Shown piece after piece: positions 1 through 5,288 of a stretch of 5,381 nucleotides of DNA. Both the position numbers and the translations under genes were made by a program. The notes beneath the pieces are model-generated. The model ran no database searches. It saw nothing but the letters and a program-made list of their open reading frames with translations, and was not told where the DNA came from. Location of the stretch: NCBI GenBank assembly GCA_003021755.1, contig PXQZ01000125.1, positions 1 to 5,381 on the forward strand, written 5' to 3'. This stretch comes from Halobacteriales archaeon QH_8_67_36. GTDB taxonomy: Archaea > Halobacteriota > Halobacteria > Halobacteriales > Haloarculaceae. Positions within the stretch are counted from its first letter, which is position 1; every line of letters begins with the position of its first letter.

Positions 1-1
1 C

Positions 2-457
2 GCCGCCGACATACGGATTCGTACGGCCGAACGGGCCGACCTGTTGGAGATACACCGCATCGAGCAGTCGGTGTTCCCCCAGCCCTGGCCGTTCTCGGCG
101 CTGGAGAGCTATCTGGGGGAGTCGGGCTTTCTCGTCGCCGAAACCGGTGCCGACGACGTGTGTGTCGCCGGTTACGTCATCGCCGACACAATGCCGAACC
201 ACGGGACGCCGCTGGGCCACGTCAAGGACCTCGCGGTCCGGACGGAGTACCGCCGCGAGGGTGTTGCGACGGCGCTGTTGTGGCGAACGCTCTCCCTGCT
301 CGAATCGGTCGGCGCATCGTCGGTCAAGCTCGAAGTCCGGGCGGAAAACGAGCGTGCGAGACGGCTCTACCGGCAGTTCGGCTTCGAACACCGCAAGACC
401 ATCCCGAACTACTACAGCAACGGCGAGGACGCGCTCGTGATGGTACGACTGCTGTAA
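2..457 (+). CDS. rimI: RimI-like GNAT N-terminal acetyltransferase, 5' end cut by window
   Basis: The product transfers an acetyl group from acetyl-CoA to the N-terminal amine of a protein. In bacteria RimI acts on ribosomal protein S18; archaeal relatives act more broadly on cytosolic protein N-termini. The frame is open from base 2 and the reading before the TTG at 44 (residues ADIRIRTAERADLL) already matches a RimI beginning, so the true start lies left of the window and TTG 44 is internal. In the visible 151 residues, FPQPWP (25-30) is the usual substrate-side motif. The acetyl-CoA loop is RREGVA (84-89), after the strand KDLAV. The C-terminal signature runs from N116 through the RLYRQFGF stretch (121-128) to the paired tyrosines 137-138. 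Only a few N-terminal residues seem to be missing against the family's usual 150-160. The stop is TAA, followed by a 43-base gap. The family call is secure; the exact substrate is not. Confidence 0.9.
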   Translation, partial: AADIRIRTAERADLLEIHRIEQSVFPQPWPFSALESYLGESGFLVAETGADDVCVAGYVIADTMPNHGTPLGHVKDLAVRTEYRREGVATALLWRTLSLLESVGASSVKLEVRAENERARRLYRQFGFEHRKTIPNYYSNGEDALVMVRLL

Positions 458-464
458 AAACCGA

Positions 465-476
465 CCCGATTTAGGG
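465..476 (+). promoter_or_regulatory. Possible TATA box for the zinc-finger protein gene
   Basis: The TTTA at 470-473 lies in the short gap after rimI, with its centre about 29 bases before the ATG at 501. That spacing fits a haloarchaeal promoter giving a leaderless or nearly leaderless mRNA. The match to the TTTAWA consensus is partial and the upstream BRE element is poor. Read-through from rimI is equally possible. Confidence 0.35.
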
Positions 477-500
477 CTCCGGCCACTCCGCTCGGACACC

Positions 501-902
501 ATGGGCTATGCCTGTCCCGTCTGTGACGACCCGCAGGCCGACGCCGGCCACCTCGCAAACCACCTCGCCTTCACCGCTATGACCGGCAGCGACGACCACG
601 GGGCGTGGCTCGACGACCGCGTCCCCGACTGGGGCCAGCTCGGCGAGACGGAACTGGCCGACCGCGTCGTCGACCACGCCGAGGAGACGGAGTTTCCGCA
701 GGTGTTCGAGGAGAGCGGCCTGGCGGACCACGACCACGACGGCGACCTGTCACGGGGTGGCGACCACCACCGGGGCGACCGGGAGATGAGCGACGACGAC
801 GCCGCGGTGCTGGCGGAAGCCCGCGAACTGACAAAGGAGATGCTCGACGAGAGCGGGACTGCTGGGACGGACGACACAGCGACCGAAGACGAAACGGAGT
901 AA
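501..902 (+). CDS. Small zinc-finger protein, probably DUF5810 family
   Basis: Function unknown. The 133-residue protein opens with a compact C2H2-type metal site, Cys5-x2-Cys8-x8-His17-x3-His21, followed by a conserved-looking stretch to DRVPDW (39-44). The middle is acidic with many His and Asp (roughly 75-95). A short helix (about 98-115) leads to an acidic Thr/Glu tail, typical of a salt-adapted soluble protein. There is no signal peptide or membrane segment, so it is expected in the cytosol. From memory it resembles the haloarchaeal family DUF5810, which sits beside DUF5809 as here; I could not confirm this by a search. The ATG at 501 is chosen because it places the finger at the extreme N-terminus and a TATA-like box lies about 29 bases upstream. 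A nucleic-acid or protein-binding role through the zinc site is inference. Confidence 0.8.
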   Translation: MGYACPVCDDPQADAGHLANHLAFTAMTGSDDHGAWLDDRVPDWGQLGETELADRVVDHAEETEFPQVFEESGLADHDHDGDLSRGGDHHRGDREMSDDDAAVLAEARELTKEMLDESGTAGTDDTATEDETE

Positions 903-926
903 TCCCGCGAGTGCCTATGACCGGGC

Positions 927-1340
927 ATGGAGACCGAGGGGCAGTTCTCGCCGGCGACAGTCGCCGCGGCGCGTGACCGCTACGAGTCGCTGGGTTCGAC
1001 CGCACAGGTCGTCGTCAAGGAGGTCGCCAAGGCGATGGGGCTCTCCGCCGACGAGTACGACGAGCGCGTCACCGGCGAGGTCGTCGAGACGGCCCGCGAC
1101 GCGCTCTTTGCCGAGTCGCTGGCGGTGACCGTCGGCAGCCGCGAGGAGTTCGAGGACTGGCGGGCCGACACCGACCACGCCGTCGAGACGCTCGGCTCGG
1201 AGACCGTCGACAACGTCGTCTGGCACGCGCCCGCCTTCGCCGACGAAGCCGTCGCCGCGACCTACCAGTCCGAGCGCGAGGCCGCCGTCGGGACCCTCCG
1301 GCGGCAGGCCTTCGGGCGCATCTACAGCGAGGTCGTCTGA
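927..1340 (+). CDS. Small acidic helical protein, probably DUF5809 family
   Basis: Function unknown. The 137-residue product is acidic and contains no cysteine, signal peptide or membrane segment, so it should be a soluble cytosolic protein. It appears largely helical: a helix around 8-20, another around 25-38 including VVVKEVAKAMG, and further ones at about 42-62, 70-90 and 105-134. The most distinctive stretches are GSREEFEDW (70-78) and VDNVVWHAPAF (94-104). I associate it from memory with the haloarchaeal family DUF5809, but this was not searched. It starts 24 bases after the previous stop with no Shine-Dalgarno motif. An ATG at 917 is out of frame and was not used. Its TGA shares one base with the next ATG, which suggests coupled translation with the membrane protein and the Nudix gene. 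Confidence 0.8.
   Translation: METEGQFSPATVAAARDRYESLGSTAQVVVKEVAKAMGLSADEYDERVTGEVVETARDALFAESLAVTVGSREEFEDWRADTDHAVETLGSETVDNVVWHAPAFADEAVAATYQSEREAAVGTLRRQAFGRIYSEVV
1329..1333 (+). promoter_or_regulatory. Shine-Dalgarno site for the membrane-anchored protein
   Basis: GAGGT lies inside the end of the preceding gene, six bases before the ATG at 1340. It can pair with the haloarchaeal 16S rRNA 3' end and supports this start in an overlapping, operon-internal position. Confidence 0.45.
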
Positions 1341-1813
1341 TGCGCCGGGTCACCCGGAACTTCCTGCTGGCGATGGGCCTGCTGTTCGTCCTGTTGCTGG
1401 CCCTCGGCGCGCTGCCGGGCTATCTCCGGAGCGGTGACCCCTACTCCATGACTGCGACGCCGGTCGGCAACGACACCGCGGCGAACGCGGCGGGCGGTGC
1501 CGGCGACGGGACTGCGACGCCGGACGGGACCGTCACTGCAGCGACAGATCCGAGCACCGTTGACGCCGCCAACGTCTCGGATCGACGGTACCCCTACACG
1601 ACCGAGGCGCTGGCCAACGCGACGGCCGATAGCGCGGGCCAGTCGAGCCGGTACTACCGAGGACCCGTCGGCCTCAAGGGCGCGTTCACCCACTCGCCCT
1701 TCGACGAGTATGACTCCCTCGTCCAGCAGTACCCCGCCGCCGTCGACGGCGACGCGGTTCGCGTCAGCCACGACGGAACCGTTTACCGGCTGGCGGTGAC
1801 ACAGGGGACATGA
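1340..1813 (+). CDS. Membrane-anchored protein with exported domain, unknown function
   Basis: I do not recognise this 157-residue protein. The N-terminus is positively charged (Arg2, Arg3, Arg6) and is followed by one strongly hydrophobic segment at about 8-29, so it should be a signal anchor with the rest outside the cell. There is no lipobox cysteine and no clear twin-arginine motif. Residues 35-78 form a low-complexity Thr/Ala/Gly/Asp linker. Three N-glycosylation sequons, at Asn44, Asn78 and Asn93, lie in or just after it, consistent with exposure to haloarchaeal surface glycosylation. The C-terminal 70 residues look folded, with RYYRGPVGLKGAF (104-116) and a short beta-like end. It overlaps the previous gene by one base and the Nudix gene by four (ATGA), so the three are probably co-translated. 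A cleaved, secreted form is an alternative to the anchored one. Confidence 0.75.
   Translation: MRRVTRNFLLAMGLLFVLLLALGALPGYLRSGDPYSMTATPVGNDTAANAAGGAGDGTATPDGTVTAATDPSTVDAANVSDRRYPYTTEALANATADSAGQSSRYYRGPVGLKGAFTHSPFDEYDSLVQQYPAAVDGDAVRVSHDGTVYRLAVTQGT
1451..1523 (+). repeat. 13-base direct repeat in the linker-coding region
   Basis: ACTGCGACGCCGG occurs at 1451-1463 and again at 1511-1523, exactly 60 bases apart and in the same reading frame. Both copies encode Thr-Ala-Thr-Pro in the linker of the membrane-anchored protein. Such a pair could allow in-frame gain or loss of 20 linker residues; that consequence is inference. Confidence 0.6.
1795..1799 (+). promoter_or_regulatory. Shine-Dalgarno-like site for the Nudix gene
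   Basis: GGTGA, complementary to the 16S rRNA 3' end, lies ten bases before the ATG at 1810, inside the end of the preceding gene. Together with the four-base ATGA overlap it supports this start and re-initiation after the upstream stop. Confidence 0.4.
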
Positions 1814-2352
1814 GCCGCGACCCGACCCACGAGTGGCCCGTCCTCGAATCGGCGGCCGAGTACGAGACCGGCTGGTACACCGGCGGCTACGACCGCGTGC
1901 GCCAGCCCGATGGCTCCGAGAAGAAGTACTACTGGGCCGACCTCCCCGACGCCGTGGTCGTCGTCGCCCGTACCGGCAACGAGCTGGTCCTCGTCGACCA
2001 GTACCGCCCTACCATCCGCCAGCAGTGTCTCGAACTCCCCGCCGGCATCGTGGAGGACGGCGAATCCTACACCACCGCCGGCGCCCGCGAACTCCGCGAG
2101 GAGACCGGCTTCGAGCCCTCGGGCGTCTCCCTGTTGGAGGAGTTCGACTGCGCGACGGGCGTCCTGCGCCACCGGCGGGGCGTCGTCTTCGCCGAGGGGC
2201 TCACCCCGACTGACCGGGAACTCGACGACAACGAGTTCCTCTCCGTGACGACGGTCCCCGTCGAGGACGCGCTGGACGTCGCCCGCCGCGAACCGGCCAA
2301 CGACGCCACCATCGAGGGGGTTCTGCTGGCACAGGCCGAGGGGCTGCTGTGA
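1810..2352 (+). CDS. Nudix hydrolase, ADP-ribose pyrophosphatase-like
   Basis: A 180-residue cytosolic hydrolase expected to cleave a nucleoside diphosphate linked to another group, most likely ADP-ribose to AMP and ribose 5-phosphate, with Mg2+. The Nudix box is complete: Gly79, five residues, Glu85, seven residues, then REL-x-EE-x-GF (93-101), including the metal-binding glutamates 97 and 98. Before it, VDQYRPTIRQQ (62-72) and ELPAGIVEDGE (75-85) are the layout seen in ADP-ribose pyrophosphatases. The N-terminal 45 residues give the extra beta structure used for dimer formation in that subfamily. The length is normal. It is the last gene of the overlapping set and starts within the stop of the membrane protein gene. 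The exact substrate cannot be read from the box alone; other sugar-nucleotide substrates are possible. Confidence 0.9.
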   Translation: MSRDPTHEWPVLESAAEYETGWYTGGYDRVRQPDGSEKKYYWADLPDAVVVVARTGNELVLVDQYRPTIRQQCLELPAGIVEDGESYTTAGARELREETGFEPSGVSLLEEFDCATGVLRHRRGVVFAEGLTPTDRELDDNEFLSVTTVPVEDALDVARREPANDATIEGVLLAQAEGLL

Positions 2353-2367
2353 CCGGGTCCGATAACG

Positions 2368-2472
2368 ATGGTTCGGGTACCGGCACCGGCGGCCCGCTCG
2401 CGGGCGCGGGCGACCGACGTGGAGAACGCGCTGACGCCTATCCTCTTGGTGCAGGCCGAGGGCCGTCTGTAA
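2368..2472 (+). pseudogene. Possible remnant of a second Nudix C-terminus
   Basis: A 34-codon frame from ATG 2368 to TAA 2472 ends in LTPILLVQAEGRL. The neighbouring Nudix protein ends in IEGVLLAQAEGLL, so seven of the last nine residues match and both frames stop at the same point. The DNA shares CAGGCCGAGGG, but the surrounding bases and the stop codon differ. This suggests the tail of a diverged homologous gene left behind by recombination, not a fresh tandem copy. The first 17 codons (PAPAARSRARAT and so on) look non-coding. No promoter or ribosome-binding site was seen for it, so expression is unlikely. Chance similarity over such a short stretch cannot be excluded. Confidence 0.4.
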
Positions 2473-2480
2473 TCCGGTGA

Positions 2481-2490
2481 GGATTTACTC
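2481..2490 (+). promoter_or_regulatory. TATA-like box for the rhodanese gene
   Basis: GATTTACTC stands out in a GC-rich background, with its centre about 26 bases before the ATG at 2512. This is the spacing expected for a leaderless haloarchaeal transcript and supports that ATG as the original start. It suggests the rhodanese gene had its own promoter apart from the Nudix operon. Confidence 0.5.
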
Positions 2491-2511
2491 TCTCGACCGT
2501 TAGATCCCCCC

Positions 2512-2810
2512 ATGGACGGCGAAATCGGGAACGAGGAGATGCGAGCACTGCTCGAAGCCGACGACGCGACGGTCATCGACATCCGCTCGCCGGCGGCGTT
2601 CCGGCGGGGCCATATCCCCGGCAGCGAGAACGTCCCGTTCCCCTCGCTGGTCGACAGCGTCTCATCGCATCCTACGAGGGGTTCGACGGGCGCGTCGAGA
2701 GCTTCGCACCGGGGCTGTCGGGCTGGGAGGGCTCCTTCGATGACGGCGAGCGGGCGAGCGAGAACTCCGACGCGGCGGCCGCCGACGAGGGGCCGGACGC
2801 ACCCTTCTGA
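2512..2810 (+). pseudogene. Rhodanese-like domain gene with internal frame-breaking deletion
   Basis: Rhodanese domains carry sulfur on a cysteine in a C-x-x-G-x-x-S type loop. The N-terminal half is clear: an entry helix (NEEMRALLEADD, 7-18), then VIDIRSPAAFRRGHIPGSEN (21-40), the classic D-x-R-x-x-x-x-x-x-GHI-x-G-x-x-N motif. After about residue 50 (base 2660) this frame stops making sense. The C-terminal half continues one frame over from about 2658: RLIASYEGFDGRVESFAPGL, then SGW and an acidic tail ending in PDAPF at TGA 2808-2810. Between the halves the active-site loop strand, normally about 20-30 residues, is absent; no cysteine occurs in either half. A loss of 3n+1 bases explains both observations. 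The original frame runs on far past 2810, antisense to the aldolase, and that extension is not protein-like. Sulfurtransferase activity is not expected. An assembly or base-calling gap is the main alternative to a true pseudogene. Confidence 0.8.
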
Positions 2811-2870
2811 ACGCGGTGGCTGCGGGATCATAACTCGGTCGTCCAGTGTGGACCGCTTCGCTCGTGGACA

Positions 2871-2895
2871 GTCGCTCCCGGGCGACGGCAGTTTT
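2871..2895 (+). terminator. Possible terminator after the rhodanese gene
   Basis: GTCGC (2871-2875) and GCGAC (2882-2886) can form a five-pair stem around a six-base loop, followed by TTTT at 2892-2895. It lies between the convergent rhodanese and aldolase genes. Archaeal termination depends mainly on the T-run, which is short here, so this is weak. Confidence 0.3.
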
Positions 2896-2914
2896 CCACG
2901 CGAACTGTGTGGCT

Positions 2915-3633
2915 CTATCGCAGCTCCGCCAGCCGGCTCCCGAGCACCGACCGAACGGCGCCGGCGTCGCCGCCGATGCGGACTATCTGATAGCCCGCGT
3001 CGATGGCTCGAGCGTACGGTCGATAGCGTCCTCGACGGCCGCCGTCGTGTCCGACAGCGGTTCGCCGCCCGACACGGACATCGAGAGGTCCGCCGGGCCG
3101 ACGAAGGCAAAGCCCAGCTGTGGCACCGACAGGATCTCCTCGACGTTGTCGACGGCCCGCCGGTTCTCTATCATCGTCCCCACGAGTATCTCGCTGTCCT
3201 CGCCGCCGACGAAGCTGTCGACGTAGCCGGCCCACTCGCCGGAGCGGCCGACACCCACCCCGCGGTCGCCCACGTCACCGCCGTAGGCGAAGTAGGCGGC
3301 CTCGACCGCCGCCCGGAGTTCCTCGGCCGTCTCGATGCGGGGCAGGAGGATGGTTCGGACCCCGGCGTCGAGCACCTTCCGGACGAGCGGAGGCTCGGGC
3401 TTCGGGAGACGGACGAGCAGTTCGACGTCGCCGGCCTCGGCGGCGCGGGTCAGTTCCTCCAGCGCCGTGCTGTCGTAGGGGCTCGGGCCGCCGTGTTCGA
3501 GGTCTATCCAGACGTAGTCCAGCCCGACGTCGCCCAGTATCTCGATGACCGTCGGCGAGTATGTCGCGGCGGCCGCGCCCAGCACCGTCTCGCCGGCCTC
3601 TATTGCCCGCCGGAGTCCGTTCTCGGTTCTCAT
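2915..3633 (-). pseudogene. HpcH/HpaI-family aldolase with C-terminal frame break
   Basis: Members of this TIM-barrel family cleave 2-keto-3-deoxy or 4-hydroxy-2-oxo acids to pyruvate (or a relative) and an aldehyde, using a divalent metal. The first 210 residues read well: VWIDLEHGGPS (41-51) with the acid-base pair Glu46-His47, LLVRLP with Arg75, ILLPRIETAEE (95-105), metal ligand Glu156 in VGTMIEN, and FVGPADLSMSVSG (177-189) with ligand Asp182. Near base 3010 the frame breaks. The initial frame ends at 2983 after six unrelated residues, giving 216 residues. The true C-terminus, AIDAGYQIVRIGG onward to RLAELR, lies in another frame and stops at 2915. Family members usually have extra residues between the helix AVEDAIDRTL and the GYQ strand, so probably 10-20 codons plus one base are missing. 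ATG 3633 is chosen as start because homology begins there; the in-frame ATG at 3759 would add 42 low-quality residues. The specific substrate is unknown. Sequencing or assembly error is a real alternative. Confidence 0.75.
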
Positions 3634-3775
3634 GCCGACCCCGCTGTGGCGCCCGTCAGGCCGCTGTGACGGACAGCCCGGCCGGATGCGACGGTCCGGG
3701 ACGGCCGTGGTCTGTCGAGATCTCGGCGGCACGCACTCTCCGTTCGTGACATGCGCCATCGTATCCCTGGCACTG

Positions 3776-3784
3776 ACTTAAACT
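3776..3784 (-). promoter_or_regulatory. Possible TATA box for the aldolase gene
   Basis: Read on the minus strand, AGTTTAAGT resembles the TTTAWA box and is the only AT-rich element upstream of the aldolase. A start about 25-27 bases downstream (near 3754) would fall just inside the upstream ATG at 3759. This argues against that ATG and for a leader of about 120 bases before ATG 3633. Confidence 0.35.
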
Positions 3785-3840
3785 ATCGCCCGAGAAACGG
3801 GTCCGGGGCCGTCACCGAGCGGCGAGGTGTGGCGTCCCAA

Positions 3841-3849
3841 ACCATAATG
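3841..3849 (+). promoter_or_regulatory. TATA-like box for lpdA
   Basis: ACCATAATG is centred about 27 bases before the ATG at 3873, the spacing of a leaderless haloarchaeal promoter, and a CCCAAA stretch just upstream is BRE-like. It supports ATG 3873 over the in-frame GTG at 3849, which would lie within the box itself. Confidence 0.5.
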
Positions 3850-3872
3850 TGGCGGGAAATGTTGTACGTTTT

Positions 3873-5288
3873 ATGAGTAACGCAGGCGGGACGCTCACGA
3901 CGGACCTCGTCGTGGTCGGGGCCGGTCCGGGCGGCTACACGGCGGCGCTTCGGGGCGCCCAGCGGGGGCTGGACGTTGCACTGGTCGAGCGGGAGACGGT
4001 CGGCGGCGTCTGCATCAACCACGGCTGTATTCCGGCGAAGTCGCTCATCCACGCCGCCGGCTTCCAGAAGGACATCCAGCACTGGAACGACATCGGCATC
4101 GAGACGGGCGAGGTGTCGGTGGACTTCGAGGCCGTGCAGGCCTGGAAGAACGACGTCGTCGAGCGGTTGACCGACCACATCCGCGCGGGGCTGGACGACC
4201 ACGACGTGTGCCTGCTCGACGGGACGGCCCGCTTTCTGGACTCGTCGACGGTCGTCGTCGAGAGTGAGCGCGGCAAGCGGCCCGTCGAGTTCGATCACGC
4301 CGTCGTCGCTACCGGCTCCCAGCCGGTGGAGCTCCCGGGGCTTGGCTTCGACCAGGACGGGGTCATCTCCTCGCGGGACGTGCTCCAGCTCGACGCCGTA
4401 CCCGACGAACTCGTCGTCGTCGGTGGGGGGTACATCGGGATGGAAGCCGTCACGAAGTTCGCCAAGTTCGGCGCCTCCGTCCGGGTCGTCGAGGCCCGCG
4501 ACCGCGTTCTGGGGGCGTTCGAGGAGGAGATAGTCGACGCCATCCAGGAGACCAGCGAGATGTACACCGACGGCATCTACACGAACGCCCTGGCCACCGG
4601 GCTGGAGCACGACGACGAGGGCCGGCCGGTGCTACTCGTCGACCACGACGGGACGGAGCGGCGGTTCTCGGCCGACTACGTCGTCGTCGCGGCCGGCCGG
4701 GACACGACGGCGGCCCGCGAGCGCCTCGACCTGGAAAACACCGACGTCGAAGTGACAGAGCGGGGCTATATCGTGACCGACGACCAGTTACGGACGACGG
4801 ATGACACCATCTTCGCCGTCGGCGACGCCGCAGGCGAACCGTTCCTGGCCCACGCCGCCTACCGTGAGGGGAAGGTCGCCGCCGCGGTGGCGGCCGGCGA
4901 CGACGCCGCGCTCGGGACCGACTACCTCCCGTCGGTGATGTACACGGACCCGGAGGTGGCGGTGGTCGGACGGAGCGAGTCCGAGGCCCGCGAGACGTAC
5001 GACGACCCGCTGGTCGGCCGGGTCCCGATGGCCACCTCCGGCCGCGCCCTCTCGGCGAACAAGCCGGCGGGCTACGTGAAAGTCGTCGCGGCCCCCGACG
5101 GCACGCTGCTTGGCGCACAGGTCGTCGGCGCCCGCGCGTCGGACACCATCGCCGAGGCGACCCTCGCACTGGAACTCGACGCCACCATCGACGACCTGCG
5201 AGGGACGGCCCACGCCCACCCGACGTTCCCCGAGGCGCTGGCCGACGCCGCCGACGACGCCGTCGGCGAGTCCATCCACTCCCACTAG
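3873..5288 (+). CDS. lpdA: Dihydrolipoyl dehydrogenase (E3)
   Basis: A 471-residue, full-length FAD flavoprotein that reoxidises protein-bound dihydrolipoamide with NAD+. It serves as the E3 subunit of 2-oxoacid dehydrogenase complexes or the glycine cleavage system. The FAD site GAGPGG is at 16-21. The redox disulfide GGVCINHGCIPAKS places Cys47 and Cys52 four residues apart. ATGSQP (146-151) is the expected turn, GGGYIG (184-189) the NAD fold, and Glu207 at the end of its second strand suits NAD over NADP. AVGDAAG (315-321) is the second FAD motif. HAHPTFPE (447-454) supplies the catalytic His449 and Glu454 of the partner subunit in the dimer. ATG 3873 is chosen over GTG 3849 because of the leaderless promoter spacing and because the first strand begins soon after. 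No E1, E2 or lipoate genes are in the window; it stands alone, divergent from the broken aldolase. Mercuric reductase is unlikely given the C-terminus. Confidence 0.93.
   Translation: MSNAGGTLTTDLVVVGAGPGGYTAALRGAQRGLDVALVERETVGGVCINHGCIPAKSLIHAAGFQKDIQHWNDIGIETGEVSVDFEAVQAWKNDVVERLTDHIRAGLDDHDVCLLDGTARFLDSSTVVVESERGKRPVEFDHAVVATGSQPVELPGLGFDQDGVISSRDVLQLDAVPDELVVVGGGYIGMEAVTKFAKFGASVRVVEARDRVLGAFEEEIVDAIQETSEMYTDGIYTNALATGLEHDDEGRPVLLVDHDGTERRFSADYVVVAAGRDTTAARERLDLENTDVEVTERGYIVTDDQLRTTDDTIFAVGDAAGEPFLAHAAYREGKVAAAVAAGDDAALGTDYLPSVMYTDPEVAVVGRSESEARETYDDPLVGRVPMATSGRALSANKPAGYVKVVAAPDGTLLGAQVVGARASDTIAEATLALELDATIDDLRGTAHAHPTFPEALADAADDAVGESIHSH

Larger units (their letters stand above)
3634..3872. 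other. Divergent intergenic region between aldolase and lpdA
   Basis: These 239 bases separate the two outward-facing genes. On the aldolase side, 3634-3759 is open in the aldolase frame but codes for Arg/Pro-rich, non-conserved residues, so it is more likely a leader of about 120 bases than protein. It contains a perfect 10-base palindrome, CGAGATCTCG, at 3716-3725. Between the two TATA-like boxes is a small inverted repeat, CCCG-AGAAA-CGGG (3789-3801). Either could be an operator, but short palindromes are common in GC-rich DNA and no regulator gene is adjacent. Confidence 0.5.

Noticed and set aside
44..46. TTG as the start of rimI
   Set aside because: The frame is open to the left edge and the preceding 14 residues fit the start of the RimI fold, so the gene simply begins outside the window.
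2650..3012. GTCGAC at 2650-2655 and CTCGAG at 3007-3012 near the two gene breaks, as possible cloning-site scars
   Set aside because: These six-base palindromes, especially GTCGAC, are very frequent in GC-rich haloarchaeal DNA, so their presence near the breaks is not informative.
2983..3030. Programmed frameshifting as the reason for the aldolase frame change
   Set aside because: No slippery run of repeated bases is present at the junction, and a family segment appears to be missing there, which a frameshift would not explain.
2512..3669. A continuous 385-codon plus-strand frame starting as a rhodanese
   Set aside because: Only the first 50 or so residues are rhodanese-like. The remainder passes through the wrong frame of the rhodanese tail and then antisense to the aldolase, where GC-rich coding DNA leaves the complement open; its Arg/Pro/Ala-rich content is not protein-like.
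3634..3759. N-terminal extension of the aldolase from ATG 3759
   Set aside because: The extra 42 residues are basic, proline-rich and unlike the family, and the predicted transcription start falls downstream of that ATG.
3849..3872. GTG start for lpdA eight codons earlier
   Set aside because: It overlaps the probable TATA box, and the ATG at 3873 has the proper spacing for a leaderless mRNA.
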